Shown piece by piece: positions 26,803 to 36,664 of a stretch of 64,000 nt of DNA. This stretch comes from Sulfurospirillum sp. 1612. Lineage in GTDB: Bacteria > Campylobacterota > Campylobacteria > Campylobacterales > Sulfurospirillaceae. The notes under the pieces are model-generated. The model was not told the origin of the DNA and did not search any database. It saw only the letters and a program-made list of their open reading frames with translations. Within the stretch, counting starts at the first letter, position 1, and each line of letters opens with the position of its first letter. The position numbers and the translations under genes are program-made. Where the stretch lies: assembly GCF_036556685.1 (NCBI RefSeq), contig NZ_CP140614.1, positions 992,001 through 1,056,000 of the forward strand, read 5' to 3'.

Positions 26803-26910
26803 AAACTTCCTTATCTCTTCTTGGATATCGTGATTATAGCAAAACTGAATAAATAAATCGGTTAAAATAAAAAAAAATCAACTTTAATTTTCTGATAACT
26901 AAAAAAAAGA

Positions 26911-26916
26911 TACAAT
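26911..26916 (+). promoter_or_regulatory. TACAAT -10 element for bamD
   Basis: TACAAT lies 33 bp before the bamD ATG, inside the A-rich divergent gap shared with fliW. No -35 box stands out. Confidence 0.4.
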
Positions 26917-26948
26917 ACAAACCTATTTATAGAATAAGGAAGATATAT

Positions 26949-27593
26949 ATGAAGATGTATAAAATTTTACTATTGGTGACGTTGATTGTGTTCGTGACAG
27001 GGTGCTCTACAAAAGAAAAAGTTGCTATTTATAACAAGCCTGCACTCTATTGGTACAATTCCATCATCAAAGAAGTAAAAAATCAAGATTTGGAAAAAGC
27101 AGATGATTACTTTACATCGTTGTCAAGTGAGCATGTTGAATCCCCTTTGTTACCGACAAGTATGTTGATGCTAGCCCATGCGCACATGCAAGAAGAAGAG
27201 TACATCCTCGCGAACTTCTATCTTGATGAGTACATCAAGAGATTTGGTAATGCTAAAAACACAGAATATGCCAGATTTTTGAAAATGAAAGCTAATTTTG
27301 ACTCTTTTTTGCAACCGGGTAGAAATCAACAATTGTTGCTCGATACCATTCAAAGTACCAAAGCATTTGTCAAGCGCTATCCAAATTCAAAGTTTCGACC
27401 AATGGTAGATACGATGTTGGTAAAATTGGAATTGGCAAATTTTCAATTGACAGAGGAAACGGCCAGTTTATATGGACGTCTTGACAAACCCAAAGCAAAA
27501 AAAATCTACGACGAAAAAATCCAAAAGTCACCTTTAAAGGATGCAAAGATGATTAAGCCGCACGTTTCTTGGTTTCGATCACTCTTTGAATAA
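26949..27593 (+). CDS. bamD: BamD-type outer membrane assembly lipoprotein
   Basis: A 214-residue lipoprotein: MKMYKILLLVTLIVFVTGC ends in a lipobox (VTGC), so Cys19 should be acylated. The mature part is helical with TPR-like repeats (YWYNSIIKEVKNQDLEKA; ANFYLDEYIKRFGN; STKAFVKRYPNSKF), the BamD/ComL pattern. BamD works with BamA to insert beta-barrel proteins in the outer membrane. An AGGAAG site precedes the start. It sits between fliW and lon, an order I recall from C. jejuni. Confidence 0.9.
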   Translation: MKMYKILLLVTLIVFVTGCSTKEKVAIYNKPALYWYNSIIKEVKNQDLEKADDYFTSLSSEHVESPLLPTSMLMLAHAHMQEEEYILANFYLDEYIKRFGNAKNTEYARFLKMKANFDSFLQPGRNQQLLLDTIQSTKAFVKRYPNSKFRPMVDTMLVKLELANFQLTEETASLYGRLDKPKAKKIYDEKIQKSPLKDAKMIKPHVSWFRSLFE

Positions 27594-27679
27594 CTATTGA
27601 CTTCGTGGAACATCTTGCGTGATGAGGGTGTTCCCATTAGGTCACAACACACTACAATACAATAATATTAGGAGATAGA

Positions 27680-30100
27680 ATGCATTTAGATGATTATCTA
27701 CAATTTCCTTCAACCTTACCGATTTTAGTTGAAGACAACTTATTTTTATATCCGTTTATGATTTCTCCGATTTTTTTATCTGATGAAGATAATATTGAGG
27801 CAGTAAATCTCTCATTAAAAAATAATACCCCAATCATAGTCTGCCCTGCCTTACCCGAAGAAGAGGGTGGCAGAGATTTTGGCAGTATTTACAAAGCCGG
27901 GGTCATTGGCTCTATCATGAGAAAAGTAGAATTACCAGATGGTCGCGTTAAAGTGCTCTTCCAAGGCATGCAAAAAGGAAAAATTGTCGAGGAAATAGGA
28001 ACAAAACCGTTGCAAGGGGTGGTGGATTTGATAAAAACACACGAATCCAACTCACAAACCAGCGAAGCGGGATTGGTGATTTTGAAAGAAAAAGTCCATG
28101 CTTTAGCCAAAGTGAGTAACTATTTTCCCCCGGATTTTTTGAAAACAATCAATGACAACAATGAAGTACATCGTGTTTGTGATTTGATTGCGAGTAGTAT
28201 GCGCCTCAAAAAATCTCAAGCTTACGAACTTTTTATCATCGAAGATGATGAAACCAAACTGCTCAAATTGATGGAATTTTTGGCTGAAGAAATCGAAGCG
28301 AGTAAATTGCAAAAAGAGATCAAGACCAAAACACATTCTCAAATTGACAAGATTAACAAAGAGTACTTTTTAAAAGAACAACTCAAGCAGATTCAAAAAG
28401 AGTTAGGTACAGACAATCAGCGAGACGAAGAGATTGCGGAGTATCGAAGAAAGCTGGAAATCAAGAAAAAATATATGGAAGAGGATGCTTATAAAGAGAT
28501 TTCCAAACAGATTGACAAACTCTCACGCATGCACCCAGACTCCAGTGATGCGAGTATGATACAAAGCTATTTAGATTGGGTTATTGAGATACCATTTGAA
28601 AAATTGGCTTCCAAAAAATTGGATATTTTAGATGTCAGAGCACAACTTGACAAGGATCATTATTCACTGAAAAAACCAAAAGATAGAATTGAGGAGTATT
28701 TCGCCGTTCGGGAGCTCTTGGATCGACGTGGCATCAAAGACAAAAAAGCAAAAGGGGCAATACTCTGTTTTGCAGGACCTCCAGGTGTTGGTAAAACATC
28801 ATTGGCAAACTCTATTGCGAGGGCATTAAAGCGTGAACTTGTCAGGATTGCATTAGGTGGGTTGGAAGATGTCAATGAATTAAGAGGTCATAGACGTACC
28901 TATATTGGTGCGATGCCAGGACGCGTTGTCCAAGGGATTATTGAAGCAAAAGAGATGAATCCAGTCGTCGTATTAGATGAAATCGACAAAGTGGCACGAA
29001 GTTATCGTGGAGACCCGACAGCGGTGTTGTTGGAGATACTAGATCCTGAGCAAAACAATAAATTTAGAGATTATTATCTGAATTTCAATATTGATTTGAG
29101 CAAGGTGATTTTCATCGCTACGGCTAATGATGTCTCTTCTATTCCTACGCCGTTACGAGATCGTATGGAATTTATCTTTTTGAATTCTTACACGCCACAA
29201 GAAAAATATCAAATAGCCAAAAAATATTTACTTCCTCAAGAGCTCAAAAAACATGGCCTCAAAAATAGTGAAGTTTTTATCTCAAAGTCTACGTTGGAAA
29301 AGATTATAGAAAACTACACCCGAGAATCTGGTGTGCGAAACTTGAGAAGAAGATTGGCTGAGATATTGAGAAAATGTGCCAAACAACTTTTGATTGACCC
29401 TGAAATAAAGAAAATCAGTATTACCAATAAAAATATCGAAGAGTATCTTGAAAAAACGATATTTGAAATTGAGGAAAAAGAGAAAGTAGATCTCATCGGT
29501 CAAGTCAATGGCCTCGCATGGACGAGTGTGGGGGGTGATGTTTTGCGTATCGAAGCCATCAAGATTCAAGGAAAAGGTACTTTGCAACTCACGGGTTCAT
29601 TGGGTGATGTCATGAAAGAATCCGCACGGATTGCTCAGAGTGTGGTAAAAGTGCTGATAGATAATAACAAACTCGCGATTCCACTCTCCATCATACCAAA
29701 ACCTCCAGTGGACAAAGAGGGTAAGAGCGCGAAAATTACACCAAGTGATGTGTATCGACGCTTTGATTTGCATATTCATGTGCCAGAAGGAGCCACGCCA
29801 AAAGATGGTCCAAGTGCCGGTATTACCATGGCGACGGCGATTGCATCAATACTCTCAGAGAAAAAAGTACGCAGTGATGTCGCGATGACGGGTGAATTGA
29901 CATTGAGTGGAAAAGTATTGCCGATTGGTGGGCTCAAAGAAAAGCTTATAGCTGCGTATAAAGCAAAGATAAAAACAGTTTTGATTCCAAAGAAAAACTA
30001 TGATAGGGATTTGGAAGATATACCAGAAGAGGTAAAATCAAAGATGGAATTTATCGCGGTCTCTAGGATTGAAGAAGTATTAAAACAAGCGCTTATCTAA
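27680..30100 (+). CDS. lon: Lon ATP-dependent protease
   Basis: An 806-residue LonA protease. The N-terminal substrate domain covers about residues 10-210, a coiled-coil segment follows ([20 protein letters not shown]), Walker A is [11 protein letters not shown] near residue 365, Walker B includes [10 protein letters not shown], and the protease domain has the catalytic serine in [10 protein letters not shown] near 711 with the lysine in [10 protein letters not shown] near 753. It degrades misfolded and regulatory proteins in the cytoplasm. An AGGAGA site precedes the ATG and a TACAAT -10-like element stands at about 27653. A strong hairpin follows the stop. Confidence 0.97.
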   Translation: MHLDDYLQFPSTLPILVEDNLFLYPFMISPIFLSDEDNIEAVNLSLKNNTPIIVCPALPEEEGGRDFGSIYKAGVIGSIMRKVELPDGRVKVLFQGMQKGKIVEEIGTKPLQGVVDLIKTHESNSQTSEAGLVILKEKVHALAKVSNYFPPDFLKTINDNNEVHRVCDLIASSMRLKKSQAYELFIIEDDETKLLKLMEFLAEEIEASKLQKEIKTKTHSQIDKINKEYFLKEQLKQIQKELGTDNQRDEEIAEYRRKLEIKKKYMEEDAYKEISKQIDKLSRMHPDSSDASMIQSYLDWVIEIPFEKLASKKLDILDVRAQLDKDHYSLKKPKDRIEEYFAVRELLDRRGIKDKKAKGAILCFAGPPGVGKTSLANSIARALKRELVRIALGGLEDVNELRGHRRTYIGAMPGRVVQGIIEAKEMNPVVVLDEIDKVARSYRGDPTAVLLEILDPEQNNKFRDYYLNFNIDLSKVIFIATANDVSSIPTPLRDRMEFIFLNSYTPQEKYQIAKKYLLPQELKKHGLKNSEVFISKSTLEKIIENYTRESGVRNLRRRLAEILRKCAKQLLIDPEIKKISITNKNIEEYLEKTIFEIEEKEKVDLIGQVNGLAWTSVGGDVLRIEAIKIQGKGTLQLTGSLGDVMKESARIAQSVVKVLIDNNKLAIPLSIIPKPPVDKEGKSAKITPSDVYRRFDLHIHVPEGATPKDGPSAGITMATAIASILSEKKVRSDVAMTGELTLSGKVLPIGGLKEKLIAAYKAKIKTVLIPKKNYDRDLEDIPEEVKSKMEFIAVSRIEEVLKQALI

Positions 30101-30113
30101 AGTGCTTGTTTCA

Positions 30114-30145
30114 CATGATCTTGCAACAAAAGCTGCAAGATCATG
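30114..30145. terminator. bidirectional terminator hairpin between lon and rpsR
   Basis: CATGATCTTGCA (30114-30125) and TGCAAGATCATG (30134-30145) form a perfect 12-bp stem around an 8-nt loop between the convergent lon and rpsR genes. T-rich sequence (ATATTTGT) follows on the plus strand. Confidence 0.75.
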
Positions 30146-30159
30146 ATATTTGTCGTGTG

Positions 30160-30426
30160 TTATTGATTGAGTAAATCAAACGGAGTAGCAACTACTTTTT
30201 TGGTATTTACAACGTATGGAATCAATGCAGCAGCACGTGCTCTTTTGATTGCAAGTTCTACCATTTCTTGATGTCTTTTGCAGTTTCCTGTTAATCTACG
30301 TGGCATTATTTTGTATCGCTCAGATAGAGAGTGTTTAAATAATTTTGTATCTTTGTAGTCCATGAATTCTATTTTTGCTTCGCAATAAGTACAATATTTT
30401 CTTGCGTATTTTCTTTTTTCTGCCAT
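30160..30426 (-). CDS. rpsR: 30S ribosomal protein S18
   Basis: An 88-residue bS18. It has [17 protein letters not shown] and [20 protein letters not shown], so it is the cysteine-containing, zinc-type paralogue. S18 pairs with S6 on the platform of the small subunit. It is the last gene of the rpsF-ssb-rpsR operon, 25 bp after ssb. Confidence 0.97.
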   Translation of the reverse strand: MAEKRKYARKYCTYCEAKIEFMDYKDTKLFKHSLSERYKIMPRRLTGNCKRHQEMVELAIKRARAAALIPYVVNTKKVVATPFDLLNQ

Positions 30427-30451
30427 TTTTTATCCTTTTTATTCTTGTATA

Positions 30452-30919
30452 TTAGAACGGTATTTCATCTTCATCAATGTCGATGACAGGTGTCTCGTTG
30501 CCGTTGTGTACTTGAGCAGCCGGTTGTCTATAACTTTTTTGCTCATCTTTGTAGTGTGACTGTTCTGGCTTATAATCGCCACTCTCATTGGAGCCTCTTG
30601 AGTCTAACATTTGCATATTGTCAACGACGACAGAGTGCTTGCTTCTTTTTCCACCATTTTGATCGGTCCACTGATCGAGCTTTAATCTTCCTTCGACGAG
30701 GATTTTTTTGCCACGATTTAAATATTGGTTTGCTACCTCTGCGGTTCTACCAAAAAAAGTGATATCGATAAAACAGACTTCTTCACCTGGTGTTCCGTCT
30801 TGTTTTTTGAACTTTCTATTAGTCGCGATACCCGTGGTGCACACAGCGCCACCGCTTGGCATATAACGAAGCTCTGGATCTCGTGTCAAGTTTCCTACTA
30901 ATATGACTTTGTTAAACAT
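30452..30919 (-). CDS. ssb: single-stranded DNA-binding protein
   Basis: A 155-residue SSB. An N-terminal OB fold starts MFNKVILVGNLTRDPELRY and contains FIDITFFGRTAEVANQYL and LVEGRLKLDQW. A disordered Ser/Gln-rich linker leads to the acidic tail DIDEDEIPF used to recruit repair and replication partners. It lies between rpsF and rpsR, the usual order. Confidence 0.97.
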   Translation of the reverse strand: MFNKVILVGNLTRDPELRYMPSGGAVCTTGIATNRKFKKQDGTPGEEVCFIDITFFGRTAEVANQYLNRGKKILVEGRLKLDQWTDQNGGKRSKHSVVVDNMQMLDSRGSNESGDYKPEQSHYKDEQKSYRQPAAQVHNGNETPVIDIDEDEIPF

Positions 30920-30940
30920 GATATGACTCCTATAGGTCTT

Positions 30941-31366
30941 TTAGTCTTCTACGGTTTCTTTCACTGTTTCTTGCTCTGGTGTTGCGACAGGCGCTTCTGT
31001 TGCTGGTTCAGCTGCTGGTTCTTCAACTGCTTTTGGTGTAAACTTTGCAACTTGTTTATTCCAATAAGCAAGCTCTTTTTGGTTTTCATATTTAACACTC
31101 ATAAATCGGATGAATTCTTCTGTAATACGAATAATTCTCTCTACTTCTATAATGGCTGTAGTAGGAGCTGTGAAGTAAAATACACTGTAGTATCCTCTAT
31201 CGTGTTTTTCGATAGGATATGCTAATCTTCTTACTTTCATATCTTGTAATGCCGCAATTTGGGCACCATTTTTTTCTAAAACTTCTCTAACGAAGTTAAT
31301 CTTTGCCTGAAGTTCCTCTTCTGTAAGAGTCGGTTTCAGTACGGTTAGCAACTCATAATGTCGCAT
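30941..31366 (-). CDS. rpsF: 30S ribosomal protein S6
   Basis: A 141-residue bS6 with [19 protein letters not shown] and [20 protein letters not shown]. The C-terminal 40 residues form a Pro/Ala/Glu/Val-rich extension ([12 protein letters not shown] and on), probably disordered. S6 binds S18. First gene of the operon; AAGGAG precedes the ATG. The leader (31367-31443) has an imperfect ACCAT/ATGGGT stem, but I do not see the CCG-bulge S6:S18 motif. Confidence 0.96.
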   Translation of the reverse strand: MRHYELLTVLKPTLTEEELQAKINFVREVLEKNGAQIAALQDMKVRRLAYPIEKHDRGYYSVFYFTAPTTAIIEVERIIRITEEFIRFMSVKYENQKELAYWNKQVAKFTPKAVEEPAAEPATEAPVATPEQETVKETVED

Positions 31367-31443
31367 GGTTTCTCCTTTTGGTTTTCACCCATAACTGAGT
31401 AAGGATGGTTTATTTTTGACTATCAAAATAGTTCAAGGTTGCG

Positions 31444-31449
31444 ATTATA
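31444..31449 (-). promoter_or_regulatory. TATAAT -10 element for rpsF-ssb-rpsR
   Basis: TATAAT on the minus strand lies 78 bp upstream of the rpsF ATG, preceded by GTAG and a TTTTTTG tract. It overlaps the final codons region of holA by position (holA ends at 31450), so the operon has its own promoter just after holA. Confidence 0.55.
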
Positions 31450-32436
31450 CTACAAAAAAGTTTGAAGTTTTATTAAGGTAGATAAAAGTAGTGCGTTTTT
31501 ATCGATATTTTGCATTTTTTTGAGTTTGAGTTCACTCTCAAACAGCAAATCAAGCATCGCTTTGTAGCTTGTGAGATCAATCATCATGCAAAGACGTGAT
31601 CGTTCATTGGCGATTTGAGGAGGCAGCGGATATCCTAAAATCTCCTTGGGATTAAATTTACCATGCGTTTTGATGTAAGCTTGAAACATAAAAAGTTGCG
31701 CTAATTGCGTTTGAATGGCATTGATGATGCGAACTTCATCAGCGCTTCCTGATTCCATGAGTTTTGTATAGGTATGGGAAATATCTTTTTTTTGTAATAA
31801 TTCCGTGATAAATTTGTCCATACTGACCGTCCCGACTCCATAAATCACATTGTCAATGTCTGATACTTCGATTTCTTTGTCAAGAATAGCCAGTTTATCA
31901 AGATCATTAATGCACAGTCCGATATCTTCATCTTCGAGTTGAAAGAGATGGGCAAGTGCAAATTTGCTGATTTTTATCGCTTTGTCTTTGGCCGCATTGT
32001 CTAAGAGCATCAATGCTTCCCCTTGATTGGGACGAAAAAATCTGACAAAATTAGCACTGACTTTGGGAGAAAATGATTTTTCCATATTTTTGGCTTTTTT
32101 ATCTTCGCCAAAAAATTGAAAAATAAAAAAATTTCCTTCATTTTTATGACACAATTGGACTAATTGATCCAAATCTTTTTTGGGGATGGTGGTATCGGTT
32201 TTGATAATCAAGATATTGCGATCTCCAAAAAGTGATGCTTGGGAGAGAAAATTTTTGGCTCCGGTGAGATTGTATTCATCATAATAAAGTTGTAATTTTT
32301 CTTCTGGTCTGACATCAAGTTTCGAGAGCATTTTGGACATAAAAAGATTATTTTGATAGAGACAACTTCCATAAAAGAGGATTGATTTTGGTAAGGTGTT
32401 TTGGTGCAGAAGGTTTTCAAATTCTCTCTTATACAT
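31450..32436 (-). CDS. holA: DNA polymerase III delta subunit
   Basis: A 328-residue HolA-like protein: YKREFENLLHQNTLPKSILF at the start, a degenerate P-loop region (LFYGSCLYQNN), and C-terminal collar helices (ADEVRIINAIQTQLAQLFMF). Delta opens the beta clamp inside the clamp loader. The family is divergent; length and the neighbouring rnr gene support the call. The ATG overlaps the rnr stop by 8 bp, so rnr and holA are likely co-transcribed. Confidence 0.85.
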   Translation of the reverse strand: MYKREFENLLHQNTLPKSILFYGSCLYQNNLFMSKMLSKLDVRPEEKLQLYYDEYNLTGAKNFLSQASLFGDRNILIIKTDTTIPKKDLDQLVQLCHKNEGNFFIFQFFGEDKKAKNMEKSFSPKVSANFVRFFRPNQGEALMLLDNAAKDKAIKISKFALAHLFQLEDEDIGLCINDLDKLAILDKEIEVSDIDNVIYGVGTVSMDKFITELLQKKDISHTYTKLMESGSADEVRIINAIQTQLAQLFMFQAYIKTHGKFNPKEILGYPLPPQIANERSRLCMMIDLTSYKAMLDLLFESELKLKKMQNIDKNALLLSTLIKLQTFL

Positions 32437-34369
32437 CGGTTTGGACTACCTTTGCGAAAATTCTAGCGGAGGGAATATCCACCTCTGTGATACTGATACG
32501 TATCTTTTGAAAGAGTTGCACATTATAATCCAATAAAAACAGTCGTGCCCCTTTGATTTCATCATCTAATTTTGCAATCGGAGTGCGCTCAGCACTCGTG
32601 ACGACAGCCTGATAGGTTTCACCAATATGTTCTGCTGCCCATCTGGCAAATTTACGATCCATATAATCCCACGCCACTTTAGCACTTTGGCGTTCTAACT
32701 CACTGATTTTTTCACATGTGGTGGTGATATCTTGGAGCAAATAATTAAAACGTTTACTCTCATGATGCATGGTTGCTTTCAAAAGACGGTGCAAAATCAA
32801 GTCGCTGTAGCGTCTGATGGGTGATGTAAAATGGGTGTAAGATTTAAATCCTAGACCAAAATGTCCACGGTTTTCTGGCTCGTATTTGGCTTTTTTTTGA
32901 GAGCGTATGATGAGCTTGTCTACTTCGGTCCTAATATCTAAGAGTGAGGCTTTGTCTTGAATCTCTTTAATCATCTTGGGAATGTCTGTTGAAAAATCCA
33001 CGGAGATACCAATCATCGCCAAATCATCTAACATCGTTTGTAATTTATCGTATGAGGGGTCATCATGGGTTCTAAAAATCCCGTAAGAAATTTTCTTGGA
33101 GGCTGCTTTGTTGGCTAAGAGCATACAGTCTTCTATCAATTGATGTGAAGGAGTTTCAACCTCTTCACGGGTAGCGATTAGGTTTTGCTCGGTATCTAAT
33201 TCCATTCTTATTTCACTCGATGCAAAATCAAATCCCTCTTGAAGACGTTTGTTCTTGAGTTTTTGTGTGACCTCATGTAGTGGCATCAAAAATGTGCGTA
33301 TTTTGTGATCCATCGCATCGAGATTGGGGTATTGGTTTTGCAAAATAAGATCGATTTGGTCATAATGATAGCGTTTTTTAGAATTAATAACCCCATCAAA
33401 AAGTTCCTCTTTGATTGGGTTGAGAGTTTTTCTATCTAGCGTAATTTTAAAAGTATAGGCAAGCCGATCGACATTGGGTTTTAAAGAACAGATATTTTCA
33501 CTAAGTGCCCTGGGTAACATCGGGATAGATTTGTGAGGAAAATAGATAGAAAAGCCACGTTTTTTAGCCTCTTTATCGATGTGTCCCATCTCAAAGACAT
33601 ACTCACTCACATCCGCAATGGCGACGTATAATATAAAGTTTTCATGATCAAAGTAGATGGCATCATCAAAATCTTTTGCATCGATAGGGTCGATGGTGCA
33701 AAACGGCAGATGTGTCAAATCCACACGATTGGGATAGAGTGTTTTATCGACATAAGTACCATGACTCAAAGCTTCCTCTTCACTCTCTTTTGAGAAAAAT
33801 TCTTCTTTTTCATATAATCCTAATGCTATTTTTTCATCGACACTCGGGTCATCCATCGAGCCGAGAACTTCGATGATATTGTTGGTGGCATTATCGATTT
33901 TTAAGACAGTATGTTCAGGTAACAATTTGAGTGATTTTTGGGAGGCGGTGATATCGCATGGCAAAGCAGTGCTGATGTTGATACCGACGATTCTGTTGTT
34001 TTGTGTTTTGGTATAGATAATACTTGTATTGTGCGCGCGCTCTATAATCAAGACCACTTTGGCTTTGATACGGGAACGATTTTTGGAGTGAAGTTGTCTT
34101 GCGAGGACAAAATCACTTTTAGCAGCACCGTTGAGATCGCGAGTTTCAATCAATAAATCTCTGCCACTTTCTCCTGCTACATTTAAAAATCTAATGCCAC
34201 TTGTGACGATATCTACCGTACCGAGTTTGAATTTTCGATTGAGAAAATATGTGTTTTTGTGCTCATCAATCGCTTTTGCTTTAATCAAGTTATTGATCAT
34301 GGGCTGAAACTCTTGTGTGACCTCAGATCTTGGGATACCGTCGTTTAGTTTGAGAATAAAGTCTTTCAA
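32429..34369 (-). CDS. rnr: RNase R/RNB-family 3'-5' exoribonuclease
   Basis: A 646-residue exoribonuclease. The RNB catalytic signature TIDPIDAKDFDDAIYFD carries the metal-binding aspartates, and GHFGLGFKSYTHFTSPIRRY is the family box. It lacks an obvious C-terminal basic tail and is shorter than E. coli RNase R (about 810 residues), with an S1-like part at the end. It degrades structured RNA. It overlaps holA at its 3' end and the HDOD gene at its start (4 bp), giving a three-gene minus-strand run. Confidence 0.93.
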   Translation of the reverse strand: MKDFILKLNDGIPRSEVTQEFQPMINNLIKAKAIDEHKNTYFLNRKFKLGTVDIVTSGIRFLNVAGESGRDLLIETRDLNGAAKSDFVLARQLHSKNRSRIKAKVVLIIERAHNTSIIYTKTQNNRIVGINISTALPCDITASQKSLKLLPEHTVLKIDNATNNIIEVLGSMDDPSVDEKIALGLYEKEEFFSKESEEEALSHGTYVDKTLYPNRVDLTHLPFCTIDPIDAKDFDDAIYFDHENFILYVAIADVSEYVFEMGHIDKEAKKRGFSIYFPHKSIPMLPRALSENICSLKPNVDRLAYTFKITLDRKTLNPIKEELFDGVINSKKRYHYDQIDLILQNQYPNLDAMDHKIRTFLMPLHEVTQKLKNKRLQEGFDFASSEIRMELDTEQNLIATREEVETPSHQLIEDCMLLANKAASKKISYGIFRTHDDPSYDKLQTMLDDLAMIGISVDFSTDIPKMIKEIQDKASLLDIRTEVDKLIIRSQKKAKYEPENRGHFGLGFKSYTHFTSPIRRYSDLILHRLLKATMHHESKRFNYLLQDITTTCEKISELERQSAKVAWDYMDRKFARWAAEHIGETYQAVVTSAERTPIAKLDDEIKGARLFLLDYNVQLFQKIRISITEVDIPSARIFAKVVQTDV

Positions 34370-35178
34370 ATTTTTAACGTCTCGATGGCATTGACAAATG
34401 GATCAGCTTCTAATTGGTAGGATTCTAACAGTTTTAAAGATTCTGCGACTTGTGCTTCCTCTAAAATACCGAAAATATTCACAGATGTTTTGACAACGTG
34501 TAAGGCTTTTGCATACGCTTGTATATGTTCGTGTGCTAAGTTTGGATTATTAGAAAACTCTATCGCTTCAATGAGTTCGGTTTCTAAATTCCATTTTTCA
34601 AAAATTTTTGCGGTTACTTCTTCATTGGTGAAATTTGTCAACTCTTCTTCGACTTGAGACAAACTTTGCAAATCAGAGTGCGCTTGTATTTTGTTTTTGA
34701 AGCCTTCGCTTTCATTTTGCTCTATCAGTTCATGTGCGATGATGAGCTTGCCGACTTCAACCATAAAAGAGGCAGGTTGCAATACATCAAGCATTTTTCG
34801 ATCTACTCGATTATACCACTTAAACATCAAAACACTCTGCATCGTGCTAATCTCTAAAAATTTCTCTTTACTAATACAATAGGGGCTGAGATTGATTTTG
34901 ATATTGTCTTTGATGGCACTTGAGAGTGCAAAACCTCGAATCGTCGCCATACCAAAAAGTGAGACAGCATGTGAAATACTATTGATTTCTTTGCTAAAAC
35001 CGTATAAAGGTGAATTGGCGGATTTGAGTATATTAGCAGTGAGCATCGGGTCTCTTTGCACCACTTTAACTAAATCTTGCATTGAACTGTTAGTATCCGA
35101 GCAGATGTTTTGTATCATGATTACGGTGTCATCAAGGGGTGGCAACGCTTTTATTTTTTTGAGTATTCCACTATCCAT
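34366..35178 (-). CDS. HDOD-domain signalling protein
   Basis: A 270-residue single HDOD domain: QDLVKVVQRDPMLTANILKS, NSPLYGFSKEINSISHAVSL and FGMATIRGFALSSAIKD. HDOD domains resemble HD phosphohydrolases without the metal residues and act in regulation, often with c-di-GMP or chemotaxis signalling. It precedes rnr with a 4-bp overlap and is divergent from the GGDEF response regulator across 201 bp. Its partner and output are unknown. Confidence 0.88.
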   Translation of the reverse strand: MDSGILKKIKALPPLDDTVIMIQNICSDTNSSMQDLVKVVQRDPMLTANILKSANSPLYGFSKEINSISHAVSLFGMATIRGFALSSAIKDNIKINLSPYCISKEKFLEISTMQSVLMFKWYNRVDRKMLDVLQPASFMVEVGKLIIAHELIEQNESEGFKNKIQAHSDLQSLSQVEEELTNFTNEEVTAKIFEKWNLETELIEAIEFSNNPNLAHEHIQAYAKALHVVKTSVNIFGILEEAQVAESLKLLESYQLEADPFVNAIETLKI

Positions 35179-35311
35179 ATATTCAACCTTTTTATAAAGA
35201 AGTTTTTTATTTTACTATTTTGTATATTACAATTGGCTAAAAAATTTTCTTTATTCCTGCGAGATAGGGCGTGTTAAAATGGATTTATTTTGAGTTTCAT
35301 TTTCATATTGC

Positions 35312-35341
35312 TTGACTAATGGTATTGCAAAGTGCTATGAT
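35312..35341 (+). promoter_or_regulatory. sigma-70-type promoter of the GGDEF response regulator
   Basis: TTGACT (35312-35317) and TATGAT (35336-35341) are separated by 18 bp, close to consensus at both boxes. Transcription would begin near 35348, which rules out a start codon at 35341 for the gene and supports the TTG at 35380. Confidence 0.6.
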
Positions 35342-35379
35342 TGATTTCATATTATAGCAAAAAGTATTTAGGAGGATTT

Positions 35380-36645
35380 TTGTCTGCTTATTTACAACAA
35401 TTATCAGTGCTTTATGTTGAGGATGAAGCGGATATAAGAGAGGGTTATTGCCGTACTCTTAAGCGACATTTTAAAGAGACATACAGTGCCTCCAATGGCT
35501 TTGAAGGCTTGGCCTTGTATAAACAATATTGGCCCGATATTGTGATTACTGATATTCGAATGCCTGAATGTAGCGGTATTGAAATGTCCAAAGAAATTCT
35601 CTCCCTTCGTCCTGAGCAAATTATCGTCTTTACGACGGCACACAGTGAGTCTGAATACACACTAGAGGCTCTTGAATTGCGGATTAGTGCTTATATACTA
35701 AAACCTGTGGAGAAGAATAAACTCATAGAAAAACTTTCCAAACTCGCTGAGAATTTAATCCAGCAAAGAGAAACACGCCAACATCAAGAGACAATCCAAA
35801 ACATGCTCAATAATCCGTCAAATCTTCTCATTCTCACAGATTTAACGCAAGTGACTTTTGCATCTCCTGGGTTTTTTGACCTCTTCGGAGTCAAGGATAA
35901 AGAGGCTTTTCATGATCGATTTAGAACCTTTTTGGATATTTTTGACAGCAGTGAGATACCGAGTCATCTGAGTATCAAAGAAGATTTTTTAAATCATACG
36001 CTTTTGGATAAAGACCCTGATAAAATTGTCGCCATACTAACACAAGAGGGAATGCGAAACTACCATATCAAAGTGACTCAAGTGGGCAAAGCACAAACAT
36101 GGTACCTTGTTACGATGTGGGATGTTACCAATATTTATCATGAAAAGATAGACGCTGAACACAAAGCCAATCATGATGAACTCACTCAAGTCTTTAGTCG
36201 GGTACGATTCAATGAATTTTATCATCAAGAGTTTTTACGAGCGCTAAGATACAAACGAGCACTCAGTTTGGCTGTTTTAGATATTGATCATTTTAAAGCG
36301 ATTAATGACACTTTTGGACATCTAGTCGGGGATGAAGTCCTCAAAACGCTTGCCAATTTTTGTCAAAAGAATATTCGTAATACGGACTTTTTATCCCGAT
36401 GGGGAGGAGAGGAATTTGTACTAATTTTAAGTGAGACACCGATTGAAGATGCCTTTGTTGTCTGTGAAAAGTTGAGAATTGGTTTGATGGAACTTCAATT
36501 TACGAAAAATATTCCGGTGACTATTAGTATCGGCTTGAGCCAATTACAACCGGGAGATTCAAAAGAGAGTTTATTGCGTAGAGCTGATAATGCTTTGTTT
36601 AAAGCCAAACAATTAGGTAGAAATCAAGTGAACATCAATGCGTAA
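35380..36645 (+). CDS. response regulator with GGDEF diguanylate cyclase output
   Basis: About 421 residues. An N-terminal REC domain (LSVLYVEDEADIREGY; phospho-acceptor in DIVITDIRMPE; KPV near the end), a PAS-like middle, and a GGDEF domain with RWGGEEFVLILSE, the active-site GGEEF. No inhibitory RxxD precedes it at the usual place. It should make c-di-GMP when phosphorylated. I chose TTG 35380, preceded by AGGAGG (35370-35375); an earlier TTG at 35341 lies within the promoter. The histidine kinase 20 bp downstream is the likely partner. Confidence 0.88.
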   Translation: MSAYLQQLSVLYVEDEADIREGYCRTLKRHFKETYSASNGFEGLALYKQYWPDIVITDIRMPECSGIEMSKEILSLRPEQIIVFTTAHSESEYTLEALELRISAYILKPVEKNKLIEKLSKLAENLIQQRETRQHQETIQNMLNNPSNLLILTDLTQVTFASPGFFDLFGVKDKEAFHDRFRTFLDIFDSSEIPSHLSIKEDFLNHTLLDKDPDKIVAILTQEGMRNYHIKVTQVGKAQTWYLVTMWDVTNIYHEKIDAEHKANHDELTQVFSRVRFNEFYHQEFLRALRYKRALSLAVLDIDHFKAINDTFGHLVGDEVLKTLANFCQKNIRNTDFLSRWGGEEFVLILSETPIEDAFVVCEKLRIGLMELQFTKNIPVTISIGLSQLQPGDSKESLLRRADNALFKAKQLGRNQVNINA

Positions 36646-36664
36646 CAGCTAAAAAGTAGTGTGT

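Noticed and set aside
27594-27679. tRNA or small RNA in the gap between bamD and lon
   Set aside because: Only weak GGAAC/GTTCC pairing is present and no cloverleaf can be formed.
31367-31443. S6:S18 autoregulatory leader motif before rpsF
   Set aside because: There is a weak stem but no CCG-containing bulge that the known motif requires.
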